Positions 11,229 through 20,183 of a stretch of 64,000 nucleotides of DNA are shown in pieces (the first letter of the stretch is position 1; the number at the start of each line of letters is the position of its first letter). The notes below the pieces were generated by a model. It worked only from the letters and a program-made list of their open reading frames with translations, made no database searches and was not told where the DNA came from. This stretch comes from Schaalia sp. ORNL0103 (GTDB lineage Bacteria > Actinomycetota > Actinomycetes > Actinomycetales > Actinomycetaceae). A program made the translations under genes and the position numbers. The stretch lies in assembly GCF_019429565.1 (NCBI RefSeq), contig NZ_JAHXSA010000001.1, positions 310,001 through 374,000 on the forward strand, given 5' to 3'.

Positions 11229-12412
11229 GCTCCGTCCACGGGGTCGTCGTCCTCGCCGATCAACGCTACGAGGCACCCCTCATCCAGGCGATTCAGAGCC
11301 GATCGGATGTCCTCGCCATCGTCCGGCGCTGCGCTGACCTGGCCGAGGTCGTCGCCGCGGCCCGCGCCGGCCTCGCCGACCTCGCGGTCATCGACGGATC
11401 CGACCCCGACCTGACGATCGAGACCGTTGAATCGCTGCGCGCTTGCGGGATGGTCGTCGTCGCCCTCGCTGCGCACCACGAGCGCTCCCGCCTCATCGCC
11501 CTGGGGGTCGCCTCGGTCGCCGCGCCCGGCAGCCCCGACCAGGTCGTCAACTCTCTCATCGCGGCGACGCGCACGCGCCGCTCGACCCCTGCCCCTGCCT
11601 CGTCCGCGCCCCCGCCGCCCCCTCCGCCCTCCGCTCCGGGCAGCGTGCTGGCCGTCTGGGGGACATCCGGCGCGCCCGGGCGCACGACCCTCGCCGTCGG
11701 CATCGCGACCGCGCTGTCCGCCCACGGGCCCACCCTCCTCGTCGATGCGGACACCGCCAACCCGACGATCGCGCACCTGCTGGGCCTTCCCGTCCATGCG
11801 TCGGGTCTGTCAACCCTCGCGCGGACGGCCTCGCGCGGCCCCATCACGCCCGCGGACACGCTCGGGGCAGCCGTCATGCGCTCCGAGAACCTGCACGTCA
11901 TCACGGGCCTCGTGACGCCACACCGCTGGCGCGAAGTGAGCAAACCCGGCATCGAATCCATCGTCGGGGCACTGCGCCTGAGCGCCCGCTACTCGGTCGT
12001 TGACATTGCGTCGACCTCGCTGGAAAAGGCCTCGCGCGGGGCCAACCGTGACGATGCCGCGCTCGGGGTGCTCGAGCGCGCCGATCGGCTCGTCATCGTT
12101 GCGCGCGGTGACATCGTCGGCATCAACCGGCTTTCGTTCCTGGCGCGGTGGTGGGAGGAGCAAGAGCGCGACATTCCGGTCGAGGTGATCGTCAACCGCG
12201 TAAGCACCGCAGCTATCGGCCCGCACCCCGTGCCCTCCCTGCAGGCGGCGATCGGCGCCTTTATGCCCGACTGCATTTTCCATGTCGTTCCCGAGGATGA
12301 GGGCGTTGGGCGGGCATCCCTGCGAGGCAAGGCTCTGGGCGAAAACGGTGCGCGTTGCGACGCCTCCGACGCGTTGCAGGCGATTGTCGAGCGGTGGGTG
12401 CCTACACTGTGA
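11225..12412 (+). CDS. CpaE/MinD-like P-loop ATPase
   Basis: 395 residues from GTG 11225. An N-terminal receiver-like region (VVVLADQRYEAPLIQAIQ, VIDGSDPDL) is followed by a Pro-rich linker (~125-140) and a MinD/ParA-type ATPase with deviant Walker A GTSGAPGRTT and LLVDADTANPTIAHLLGL. The pseudo-receiver plus MinD fold is the CpaE layout used to position Tad pili. Overlaps the upstream SAF gene and lies three bases before the DUF6912-like gene, so the three look like an operon. Orphan copies without a Tad locus are known in Actinobacteria; the role is unassigned. Confidence 0.78.
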   Translation: MSSVHGVVVLADQRYEAPLIQAIQSRSDVLAIVRRCADLAEVVAAARAGLADLAVIDGSDPDLTIETVESLRACGMVVVALAAHHERSRLIALGVASVAAPGSPDQVVNSLIAATRTRRSTPAPASSAPPPPPPPSAPGSVLAVWGTSGAPGRTTLAVGIATALSAHGPTLLVDADTANPTIAHLLGLPVHASGLSTLARTASRGPITPADTLGAAVMRSENLHVITGLVTPHRWREVSKPGIESIVGALRLSARYSVVDIASTSLEKASRGANRDDAALGVLERADRLVIVARGDIVGINRLSFLARWWEEQERDIPVEVIVNRVSTAAIGPHPVPSLQAAIGAFMPDCIFHVVPEDEGVGRASLRGKALGENGARCDASDALQAIVERWVPTL

Positions 12413-12414
12413 CC

Positions 12415-12885
12415 ATGCGCGTCTACGTTCCCGCCGTCCTGTCCGACCTGTCCGTCCCGCTGCCGCCCGTGCGCAGCGGCGTCCTGTGTGTGCCCGAGGC
12501 CGGCATGAGTGGCGAGGACGTCGAGGTCCTCGAGGACGATGCCATCACCGAGGCGGCGCTGTCCTCCCTCGAGCTGGCGCGCGAGACGGAGGGCGCGGGC
12601 GTCGCTCGCGTCGTCCTGGCCGTCGACACCCCGACCTCGACGACGCTGACCCCCGGCGAGCAGATCGAACCCCACATCTTCGAGGCCCCCGCCTTCGAAT
12701 ACACCTGGTCGGACGTGGCCGCCATCCTCGCGGACCTGCCCGACGCCTCACCCGCAGTGCAGGCCGTCCTGAGCGCCGACACACAGGAGGACGCCGACGA
12801 GGCCGTGGCCGCCCTGTGGGAGTCCTCCCTGGCGTGGTTCGACCGCTCCGAGCGCCCCGCCGTCCTGGCCCTGCACCAGGGCTGA
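12415..12885 (+). CDS. DUF6912-like hypothetical protein
   Basis: 156 residues starting MRVYVPAVLSDLSVPLP, a signature I associate with the actinobacterial DUF6912 family. It is acidic and lacks membrane segments. The middle has EDDAITEAALSSLELA and the end has DEAVAALWESSLAWFDRSE. No catalytic motif seen. Starts three bases after the CpaE-like gene; convergent with sbcC. Confidence 0.65.
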   Translation: MRVYVPAVLSDLSVPLPPVRSGVLCVPEAGMSGEDVEVLEDDAITEAALSSLELARETEGAGVARVVLAVDTPTSTTLTPGEQIEPHIFEAPAFEYTWSDVAAILADLPDASPAVQAVLSADTQEDADEAVAALWESSLAWFDRSERPAVLALHQG

Positions 12886-12888
12886 CAC

Positions 12889-15800
12889 CTACGCGCGCAC
12901 GCTGAGGGTCGATCCACCCTCCGGCAGAGGCCGCACCTGGATCTGATCCGCGATCTGGGTCGCCATCTCCTCAACGTGCGAGATGACACCGACCGTGCGT
13001 CCCGCGCAGCGCAGCGCCTGGAGCTGCGCCATGACCAGGCTCAGCGTGTGCGAGTCGAGCGATCCGAAGCCCTCATCGATGAACATCGTGCGCAGCTCGA
13101 CGCCTCCGGCCTCGGCTGAGACGACGTCCGCGAGGCCGAGCGCCAGCGCGAGCGACGTGTAGAACGTTTCCCCACCCGACAGCGTGCGCGGGCTGCGCAG
13201 CGCGTCCGTGTCGTGATCGATGATCGCCAGGCCCAGGCCGGACTTGCGCGAGGCGGTGCCGTCGTCGGGGACAGACACGAGTTCGTAGCGTCCCGATGAG
13301 ATTGCCGCGAGGCGCGGGTTCGCGGCAGCCAACACCTCCTCCAGGCGTGCGATGAGCACCCACGCCGACAGGGGAGTGGAGGCCAGGTTCTCCGGGCCGG
13401 ACGCGGCGGCGATGTCAGCCAGGCGTCGGATGGGACCGGCCTGCTCCCGGGCGCGGCTAAGCGCCTCCAACGCCTGCTCAAGGGAAGCTCGGGCGGCGTC
13501 CAGCTGCGCGCAGTGCTGCTCAAGAATACCCGAGGCCCGGGCCGCCATAGCGGCGTCCTCCTCGGCCTTGCGGGAGGCCTCGGTGAGAGCTTCAAGGTCC
13601 GGCGCGGGCGCTGCTGCCGCGCGGGTCAGGCGCTCCGAAGCAAGCGCTTCGCGTGCCGCGAAGAGCGCCTTCTCGTGCGCGGCCACGCGCGCCTCGAGAG
13701 CCTCGACCTGGGGGAGTGGAAGCAGGAGTGTGCGCCACGAGTCCGCTTCGAGGCCCTGTTCCTCAAGCGCATCCGCAAGGGAACGCTGCGCCTGCGCGAG
13801 CGCGGCGCGGGCGTTATCCCAATCGGCGCAGGCCCCGGCCAAAGCCGCCGCCCGGTGTGCGCGCTCATCCAGGGCTGCAGCGCGCGCATCAAGGGAGGCG
13901 AAGTTGGCGCGCTCAGTCTCCACGCGGGCCTCAGCCGCAGCCAGAGCGGATTCGCGCTCCTGAAGGGTGGACGCGAGGGACGCAGCGGCCTCGCGGGCGC
14001 TCGCGAGGGCATCCGTCAGGCCGTCGAGGCGGGTGCGCTCCTGCGTGAGGGCCGCCTCGATCTCTGTGATCTGCGGGCTGAGAGCCTCGAGCTTCGCAAC
14101 GAGCTCAGCGGCCCGATCCCGCTCGGTCTCGAGAGTCGGCGTGGGGGCGCCGGCCACCTCGTTGAGCTGGGCGATACGACGCACGAGATCCTGGTGGCGC
14201 GCCTGCGCTTCCCGAAGCGCGGCCTCCGCACGGTCTCGCGCCTGGTCGAGCTCCGCGACCTGCTCGCGCGTGATCTCCCCCTCCGCGGCCGGTGCCGGAT
14301 TGGGGTGAGCGGTGGACCCGCACACGGGACAGGGCATGTCCTCCTCGAGTTCGCGTGCGAGCGCCGATGCGCTCTGCGCGATCCACAGGTCGTGGCCGTC
14401 CGCCGCCGCGGCATTCGAAAGCTTTGCGGTGACCGTGGCCTCGCGCAGCTCATCCGATGCTCCGAGGAGGGCCGAGCGCAGCAGGTCCGCCTGCATGGAG
14501 GCATCCAGGCGTTCGTTGATGGCGCGCAGCGCGGACGCGGCCTCGGGCAGCGTGTCGGCATCCGCTCGCATGAGGCGCAGAGCCTCGGAGGCCTGCTCGA
14601 TGCGCAGGGGCAACGCCTCGCGCTCCGCCTCGATCGACGTGATGCGCGCCAATGCCTGCTTATGCTGGGAGCGCAGCGAGTCGATCTGGGTGCGCGCTTC
14701 GGGCAGCGAGCGCTCGACGGCCAAGGCCTCCTCGAGAGAACCGCGCGTGCGCGTCGCCTCGTCGCGCAGGTCCTGCGCCCGCGCGCCGAGAGGGGCCACG
14801 GCCTCGGGTGTCAAGGATGCAGGATCGATGGAATCCTCGTCTCCCAGAACCGGGGACAGGGCGGCGACCTGGTCTCCCGCAGCCTCCAGACGAGCGCGTG
14901 CCGAGGCCTCGGCCGCGTCGAGGGGCGCCACGGCCAGCGCCCGGCGGGCCTGACCCGCGAGCTCCCGGTTGGATGCGATTGCTCCCTCCGATGCGGTCAA
15001 CTCAGCGAGTGCCGCGCTCACGCGCGCGTGCTCCGCCTGGGCCTCAGCCAGGGCTCGTCCCTCGGACAGGGCGCGGGAAGCCTCCCGAGCGGTTGCCGTG
15101 GCCACCTCGGCAACGCGCAGGGTCTGCGCGTGCGCTTCGCGTGCGCGCTCGCATGCGTCCTCGGCCCAGCGCGTCACGGCGCTGGAATCCTCCGCGCCCG
15201 CATCCAGCTGATCGGCCTCCTCGGCGGCGGCCGCCCGGCCGTCGGCGGCGGACCCGTCCTCAGCGCCGTTCTCGGCAAAGGCTGCGTCCAGCGACCAAAC
15301 GCGCTCGAAAGCGCCGATGGCAGCCACGCGCCGCTCTTCGATGCCGCGCTTCGACGAGGCGGCCGCATCGACGAGGGCCTTCGTAAAGTCCACGTAGATC
15401 TGCGTGTCGAAAATGTCGCGCAGGATCTGCTCGCGAGCATCCGACGTGGCGTTAAGGAACTGGGAGAACTTGCCCTGCGGGAGCACGATTGTCTGCAGGA
15501 ACTGGTCCTTATCCAGGCCCACGATTGCCGGAATCTCAAAGCCCACGTCGCGCGGACCCGATGCGATCGGCTCCACCGTGCGCCACCCGTCCGGAGCGTC
15601 CGGATCCTCCACGACGCGCGCCAGCGTCGACTTCGAATTGCGCTGCGACTTCTTGCCCGCCGGGGTGTACGCGGGGGTGCGCGTCACCCGGTAGATGCCC
15701 GTCGCCACCTCGAAGACCAGGTCCGCCTCCGACGGATCCGAATCCGTGATGTGGTTGGAACGCAGGCGGTCCTTCGACGCGTCCTTCGTGCGCGCCACGT

Positions 15801-15963
15801 CGCCGTACAGGGCGAAGGTGATCGCGTCGATGAGCGTGGACTTGCCCGCGCCCGTGGGGCCGTCCAGGAGGAACAAGCCCGAGTCCTCGAAGGCCGAAAA
15901 GTCAACCGTGTGCTCGCCCGCGAAGGGGCCGATGCCCGTAATGCGCAGCCACCGAATCTTCAC
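12889..15963 (-). CDS. sbcC: Exonuclease subunit SbcC
   Basis: 1024 residues from GTG 15963, which overlaps the sbcD stop (GTGA). The N-terminal half-ATPase has Walker A DGPTGAGKSTLIDAITF. Two long Ala/Glu/Arg-rich coiled coils flank a zinc hook (CPVCGSTAHP, about residue 545). The C-terminal half carries the ABC signature LSGGETFYTSLALALG and Walker B MFIDEGFGSLD. With SbcD it forms the Mre11/Rad50-type nuclease that opens DNA hairpins and processes double-strand breaks. This is relevant to how long palindromes elsewhere in the window survive. Confidence 0.96.
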   Translation of the reverse strand: MKIRWLRITGIGPFAGEHTVDFSAFEDSGLFLLDGPTGAGKSTLIDAITFALYGDVARTKDASKDRLRSNHITDSDPSEADLVFEVATGIYRVTRTPAYTPAGKKSQRNSKSTLARVVEDPDAPDGWRTVEPIASGPRDVGFEIPAIVGLDKDQFLQTIVLPQGKFSQFLNATSDAREQILRDIFDTQIYVDFTKALVDAAASSKRGIEERRVAAIGAFERVWSLDAAFAENGAEDGSAADGRAAAAEEADQLDAGAEDSSAVTRWAEDACERAREAHAQTLRVAEVATATAREASRALSEGRALAEAQAEHARVSAALAELTASEGAIASNRELAGQARRALAVAPLDAAEASARARLEAAGDQVAALSPVLGDEDSIDPASLTPEAVAPLGARAQDLRDEATRTRGSLEEALAVERSLPEARTQIDSLRSQHKQALARITSIEAEREALPLRIEQASEALRLMRADADTLPEAASALRAINERLDASMQADLLRSALLGASDELREATVTAKLSNAAAADGHDLWIAQSASALARELEEDMPCPVCGSTAHPNPAPAAEGEITREQVAELDQARDRAEAALREAQARHQDLVRRIAQLNEVAGAPTPTLETERDRAAELVAKLEALSPQITEIEAALTQERTRLDGLTDALASAREAAASLASTLQERESALAAAEARVETERANFASLDARAAALDERAHRAAALAGACADWDNARAALAQAQRSLADALEEQGLEADSWRTLLLPLPQVEALEARVAAHEKALFAAREALASERLTRAAAAPAPDLEALTEASRKAEEDAAMAARASGILEQHCAQLDAARASLEQALEALSRAREQAGPIRRLADIAAASGPENLASTPLSAWVLIARLEEVLAAANPRLAAISSGRYELVSVPDDGTASRKSGLGLAIIDHDTDALRSPRTLSGGETFYTSLALALGLADVVSAEAGGVELRTMFIDEGFGSLDSHTLSLVMAQLQALRCAGRTVGVISHVEEMATQIADQIQVRPLPEGGSTLSVRA

Positions 15964-17165
15964 TGCATGTCCTTTCCTCGAAGCTGCGCCCACACGTCCA
16001 GCGCAAGCTCGCGCTCCTGAGCGCTCAGTGCCCGCCCGCCCACGGCCTCGTAAAACTCCTCCGTGACCTCGCGCGGATCGCGGGACGCGCGCACGGCCAT
16101 CGCGGGAGCCAGCGAGGGCGCCTGGGAGGGACGGTGCACGACGACCAGGGCGTGCGGGTAGACCTCTCGGATGCGCGGCACCATACGCTCGGGGCGCGCG
16201 TCGTCCGTGACCGTGATCGACACGTACGAGGCCGTGGTGGCCTCGTCGGGATCCGTGAGCAGCTCATCCATGGTTCCCTCAAGCACCGCGATGCCCCGCA
16301 GCGTCGGGATGGGCACCACCTCGATGTCGGTCACCGAGGTGGCATCCGTGGTCACGAGGGTGATCGACTTGGTGGCCCCGGCCTCGGAGAATGAATACGC
16401 GATGGGGGAGCCCGCGTAGCGGATCGGGACGGTTGCACCCGAGATGTCCTGCGGGCGGTGCAGGTGCCCGGCCGCCACGTAGTCCAGGCCGTGGGCCAGG
16501 GGCTCCTCGTCCCCGAGCGTGTCGAACAGGTCCCCCGATACGGAGGGAACGCCGCCCACCTGGATGTCGCGCTCGGAGTCTGAGGACTGGGCGCCCGTCA
16601 CGAAGGCGTGCGGCATCGCGATGGCCGGGCGCTCGTCGCCCGCGTCTCGCCGAGCCGAAAGGTCCGCGCGCACCCGGCGCAACGCCGCCCCCAGAACCGC
16701 CTGGTGGGAGCGTGGCAGGGGAGCGGGCAACCCGCCCTCCCCCTGCGGGGCCAGGTCCGACAGGCTTTGACGCACGAGGTCGGGCTCCAGGTAGGGCATT
16801 GGGTACACGAGAGCACCCCCGGCCTCGACCGGCGTGCCGATCGCCTCGGGGTCCGTCACCACGTGCAGCGAGGGGGTGAGCATGTCGGCGAACAGCCCCA
16901 GGCGCGCGGCCCCATCGTGGTTCCCCGACGTCAGGATGACCGTCGTGATCTCCGTCAGCTCGCGCAGGGCGCGGCGCATCCGCGCGAGCGCATCCACGGG
17001 CGGAACCGCGCGGTCGAACACGTCGCCCGAGATGAGCACGGCGTCCACGCCGCGCTCACGCACCAGGGCCACCAACCACTCGATAAACGCGTCAGCGCTG
17101 TCTCCCAGGGATGCGCCGTGCAGCGTGCGCCCCAGGTGCCAGTCGGAGGTGTGCAGAATCAACAT
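15960..17165 (-). CDS. sbcD: Exonuclease subunit SbcD
   Basis: 401 residues from ATG 17165; an upstream in-frame start would add 24 unlikely residues. Calcineurin-like phosphoesterase motifs in order: HTSDWHLGR, ISGDVFDRAVPP, LTSGNHDGAARL, and GHLHRPQ. The C-terminal capping/dimerisation region follows. It supplies the Mn-dependent nuclease activity for SbcC, encoded by the overlapping downstream gene. A 12-mer repeat copy is inside the gene at 16375-16386. Confidence 0.96.
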   Translation of the reverse strand: MLILHTSDWHLGRTLHGASLGDSADAFIEWLVALVRERGVDAVLISGDVFDRAVPPVDALARMRRALRELTEITTVILTSGNHDGAARLGLFADMLTPSLHVVTDPEAIGTPVEAGGALVYPMPYLEPDLVRQSLSDLAPQGEGGLPAPLPRSHQAVLGAALRRVRADLSARRDAGDERPAIAMPHAFVTGAQSSDSERDIQVGGVPSVSGDLFDTLGDEEPLAHGLDYVAAGHLHRPQDISGATVPIRYAGSPIAYSFSEAGATKSITLVTTDATSVTDIEVVPIPTLRGIAVLEGTMDELLTDPDEATTASYVSITVTDDARPERMVPRIREVYPHALVVVHRPSQAPSLAPAMAVRASRDPREVTEEFYEAVGGRALSAQERELALDVWAQLRGKDMQ

Positions 17166-17257
17166 GTATCCAGTGTGGCAGAGGCCGCCTACATCTGCGT
17201 CCGTCACACACGCTTGGAAGACGGACACCTTCTGCATGCGCGCAGGTAGTCGATAGC

Positions 17258-17995
17258 ATGGTGGGCATGACCAAGCCCTTCCTCATGCTGACCTCGCGCG
17301 ACGACGGCCCCGTTCTGGCTGCCGAGTGCGCCGACCTGCCTCGTTTCTCGGGACTCACCCCCGACCAGGTCCGCCAGGTGCGCATGGAAAGGGAGCTGCC
17401 CGACCTCGACCTGTCCGAGTACTCGGGTGCCTTCGTGTGCGGGTCCCCGTGGGACGCGAACGCCGACGACCACCTCAAGGAAGAACGCCAGGTGCGCGCC
17501 GAGGCATGGCTGCGGTCCTTCTACGACCGGGCGCTGGGCGAGTCCTTCCCGATCCTGGGACTGTGCTACGGGCTGGGCACCCTCACCCTGCACCTGGGCG
17601 GCGTCATCGACACCCACCACGGCGAGGAAATCAGCGGCATCGCCCTGACGAAGACCGACGCGGGGCGCGAAGACCCCCTCCTGGAGGGCACGCCCGACCG
17701 CTTCCACTCCTACGTCGGCCACCACGAGGCCGTGCGCGAGCTGGCCCCCGGCATGCAGGTCCTCCTGGCCGGCGACGACACTCCGATCCAGATGGTGCGC
17801 GTGGGCGAGGCCGCGTGGGCGACCCAGTTCCACCCCGAGATGGACCTCGACGGCGTCAACGTGCGAATCGACCAGTACGCGGGCCGCTACTACCCGGTGG
17901 AGAAAGCCGAGGCGATCCGCGCCCAGGTCGCGAGCGTGGACACGGATCCCTCGCGCCTCGTGCTCCAAAACTTCGTGCGCCGCTTCCAGCGCTGA
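17258..17995 (+). CDS. Class I glutamine amidotransferase-like protein
   Basis: About 245 residues; ATG 17258 or 17267 could be used. The triad is visible: nucleophile Cys in ILGLCYGLGTL, and the His and Glu in ATQFHPEMD. This matches free-standing GATase1 proteins (GMP synthase glutaminase-like), which hydrolyse glutamine or gamma-glutamyl compounds; the substrate is unknown. Divergent from sbcD and probably monocistronic. Confidence 0.82.
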   Translation: MVGMTKPFLMLTSRDDGPVLAAECADLPRFSGLTPDQVRQVRMERELPDLDLSEYSGAFVCGSPWDANADDHLKEERQVRAEAWLRSFYDRALGESFPILGLCYGLGTLTLHLGGVIDTHHGEEISGIALTKTDAGREDPLLEGTPDRFHSYVGHHEAVRELAPGMQVLLAGDDTPIQMVRVGEAAWATQFHPEMDLDGVNVRIDQYAGRYYPVEKAEAIRAQVASVDTDPSRLVLQNFVRRFQR

Positions 17996-18033
17996 GTGCC
18001 GCCCGGCGGGCGGGGCCGCGCTGCGCGGTGCAG

Positions 18034-18438
18034 TTAGCGGGCCTTGCGGCGTAGGTAGAAGAAGATCACCATGGTGACGATGGCCAGGACGGAAGTCGTC
18101 ATCATTGAGTGGCGGTAGGCCGTCATGTTGTCTGGCAGGGGTACTAAGGCACTGACCATCGAGGTGACGACGCACAGGCCCGCACAGACGAGGCCGATAC
18201 GCTCGACGACGAAATAAGCCGGAGTTGTCCAAAAGATGCGGCGCGCAGATCCCGGCAGCTGCCCGCCGAAGGTGGTTGCGCAGATGCCCAAGGTGAAGGA
18301 AGAAGGCCTCAAATGGCCAAGTTCGGTCATTGAGTACACCATGAGAAACACGATGGTGCCGAGAGCAACAATGAAGAGAACGCGGATTATTCGCTCGCTG
18401 TCGGGGCGCTCCGGGGAGGAGTTTTCGGGATTCGACAT
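18034..18438 (-). CDS. Small four-helix membrane protein, paralogue of the next
   Basis: 134 residues from ATG 18438; GTG 18447 is an alternative. A charged N-terminus (~1-18) precedes about four membrane segments, e.g. VLFIVALGTIVFLMVYS and SVLAIVTMVIFFYLRR. It ends in a basic tail. It resembles the neighbouring 150-residue protein in segment order and in the start (RVL..F.ALGT.V..VYS) and end (FF..L..RKAR). No family recognised. Confidence 0.68.
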   Translation of the reverse strand: MSNPENSSPERPDSERIIRVLFIVALGTIVFLMVYSMTELGHLRPSSFTLGICATTFGGQLPGSARRIFWTTPAYFVVERIGLVCAGLCVVTSMVSALVPLPDNMTAYRHSMMTTSVLAIVTMVIFFYLRRKAR

Positions 18439-18544
18439 GCCCACCACTCTAGCGGGACGCGGCGCGAGGCAGGCACCCCTCGCCAGCTAGTGGGCGAGGG
18501 GCGCCCTCACCGTGGTCTCTCGCCGTGGGTGCCTGTCTGCGTGT

Positions 18545-18997
18545 CTAACGGGACGGGGGAATCAGCCCGCGGCGGCGCGCCCGCTCCTTGGAGACGAGGA
18601 GAATCGTAAAGAAGCAGAAGGCTACAAGCGCAGCGCCCATGGCGACGTTCCGTGGCGTGTTGTAGGGCTCGGGGCGGACTCCGTGGTCCGTGACGTCACC
18701 GACGATGACAGCGGCGGTACATACGAGGGAACAAGCCATCACCACCCACTCGCAGGCCCGAAGCGCCCGGTGTGCGCCAGGAATGTGACGCGAATAGCCA
18801 GGGGCCATTGAAGCGAGGAGCAACGCAGCGTCGGCGAGCCCGTAGTCGGTTAGGCGGTTGTCCTTCCCGAAGAAGGTGCCGCCAATCGAATAGACGACCG
18901 TACCGATCAACAGCGCGAAGAAGAAGTAGCGGAGGACCTTGTCGACCCGCGAAAGCCCTGCGGTGTTGCCGATGAGGTTCTGCTCGATGGTGGACAT
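18545..18997 (-). CDS. Small four-helix membrane protein
   Basis: 150 residues from ATG 18997. About four membrane segments (LRYFFFALLIGTVVYSIGG; LADAALLLASMAPGY; CEWVVMACSLVCTAAVIVG; AALVAFCFFTILLVS) and a basic C-terminus. Probable paralogue of the gene at 18034-18438, in the same orientation, 100 bases apart. A 17-bp palindrome lies just upstream. Function unknown. Confidence 0.68.
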   Translation of the reverse strand: MSTIEQNLIGNTAGLSRVDKVLRYFFFALLIGTVVYSIGGTFFGKDNRLTDYGLADAALLLASMAPGYSRHIPGAHRALRACEWVVMACSLVCTAAVIVGDVTDHGVRPEPYNTPRNVAMGAALVAFCFFTILLVSKERARRRGLIPPSR

Positions 18998-19023
18998 AGC
19001 GATCACGACCTTGTGAACCAGAG

Positions 19024-19040
19024 ATAGCGACCATCGCTAT
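19024..19040. promoter_or_regulatory. Palindrome upstream of the membrane-protein gene
   Basis: ATAGCGACCATCGCTAT: 7-bp perfect arms and a 3-nt centre, 27 bases before ATG 18997. The half-site ATCGCTAT recurs on the coding strand just before the start codon. Candidate repressor operator; the regulator is unknown. Confidence 0.45.
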
Positions 19041-19097
19041 ACCCTCATTGTCCACGCAGGGGGAGCACTGTCAAGTACTTTCGGTGCGCACTTTTCT

Positions 19098-20183
19098 TTA
19101 CCGGGCTGCCTTGCTGGCAGCCTCCGCCGTCGCCACGGCCTCGAGGAGCCTGCGCACCGACGCCACGCGGGAAGCGCGCTCAGACATCACCCGCTCCGCG
19201 TCCTCATCCCCGGCCTCGTCGATGGTGAAGGGACCGGTGGCGCGCGCGTAAGCGTCAAGCGCGCACGAGGGCTCCTCCTCGTTGTGCGAGCACAGCGGCA
19301 GACACCAGGCAGTCGCCTCCGCGACGTCCGGGAAGACGCCGAGCACGTCGGCGACGCTCACGTGCCCCAGGCCGAAGGATCGTACGCCGGGCGTATCCAC
19401 GATCCAGCCGCCCGCCTCCAGCTCGAAGGCCTCCGAAGATGTGGACGTGTGGCGCCCGCGCCCCGTCACCTCGTTGACATGGCCCGTCGCGCGGCCCGCG
19501 CCCGGCACCAGGAGGTTGATGAGCGTGGACTTTCCGACCCCCGAGTGCCCCACCAGCACCGACCAGTGGCCGGCCAGCAGGTCCCGCAGCTCGGCGACGC
19601 CCGGATCGGCCTGCCCGGCCTCGGCGCTCGTGAGCACGACGCGCAGGTCGAAGTCCTCGTAGGCGGCGATCAGCTCGTCCGCGCTGGCCAGGTCAGCTTT
19701 CGTCAGCACGAGGATCGGGGACAGGCCCGCCTCGAAGGCGGCGACCAGGCAGCGGTCGATCATGCCGGTGCGCGGCGGCGGATCCGCCAGCGCCACGACG
19801 ATGCACATGGTGTCGGCGTTCGCGACGATCGCCTTCTCGCCGCGCTGATCCGGCGCGTCCTCGAGGGAGCGGCGCAGCACCGAGGAGCGTTCCTCGACGG
19901 CGACGATGCGCGCGAGCGTGTCGGGGCGCCCGGACAGGTCGCCGGTGAGGCGCACGCGGTCGCCCATGATGACGGAGCCTCGCCCCAGCTCGCGGGCACG
20001 CACGGCGACCACGCGGGTGCCGTCCGCCTCCTGGCTCACCTGGTAGCGGCCGCGGTCGATGCCGATGACGCGGCCCAGCGGCTTGGAGGACCAGTCCGGC
20101 CGATCCTTGGTGCGGGGGCGCGAGCCCTTGCCGGCGCGCACGCGCACGCGCGGGTCGTCGGTTCCGGTGTCGCGTCGCGCCAT
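19098..20183 (-). CDS. rsgA: Ribosome small-subunit-dependent GTPase RsgA
   Basis: 361 residues from ATG 20183. An N-terminal OB fold is followed by a circularly permuted GTPase: G4 (LVLTKADL) comes before G1 (GHSGVGKSTLINLL), then G3 (VDTPGVRSFGL). The C-terminal zinc domain is CLPLCSHNEEEPSCAL (Cys-His-Cys ligands). RsgA assists late 30S maturation. The start overlaps the aroA stop by one base (TGATG), indicating coupling; the aroA-rsgA pair is common in Actinobacteria. The C-terminal region TIDEAGDED is encoded over a near-copy of the dispersed repeat (19208-19218). Confidence 0.95.
   Translation of the reverse strand: MARRDTGTDDPRVRVRAGKGSRPRTKDRPDWSSKPLGRVIGIDRGRYQVSQEADGTRVVAVRARELGRGSVIMGDRVRLTGDLSGRPDTLARIVAVEERSSVLRRSLEDAPDQRGEKAIVANADTMCIVVALADPPPRTGMIDRCLVAAFEAGLSPILVLTKADLASADELIAAYEDFDLRVVLTSAEAGQADPGVAELRDLLAGHWSVLVGHSGVGKSTLINLLVPGAGRATGHVNEVTGRGRHTSTSSEAFELEAGGWIVDTPGVRSFGLGHVSVADVLGVFPDVAEATAWCLPLCSHNEEEPSCALDAYARATGPFTIDEAGDEDAERVMSERASRVASVRRLLEAVATAEAASKAAR

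Noticed and set aside
13513-16020. Long plus-strand open frame over sbcC
   Set aside because: Arg/Gly-rich translation with no domain; sbcC on the other strand has complete motifs.
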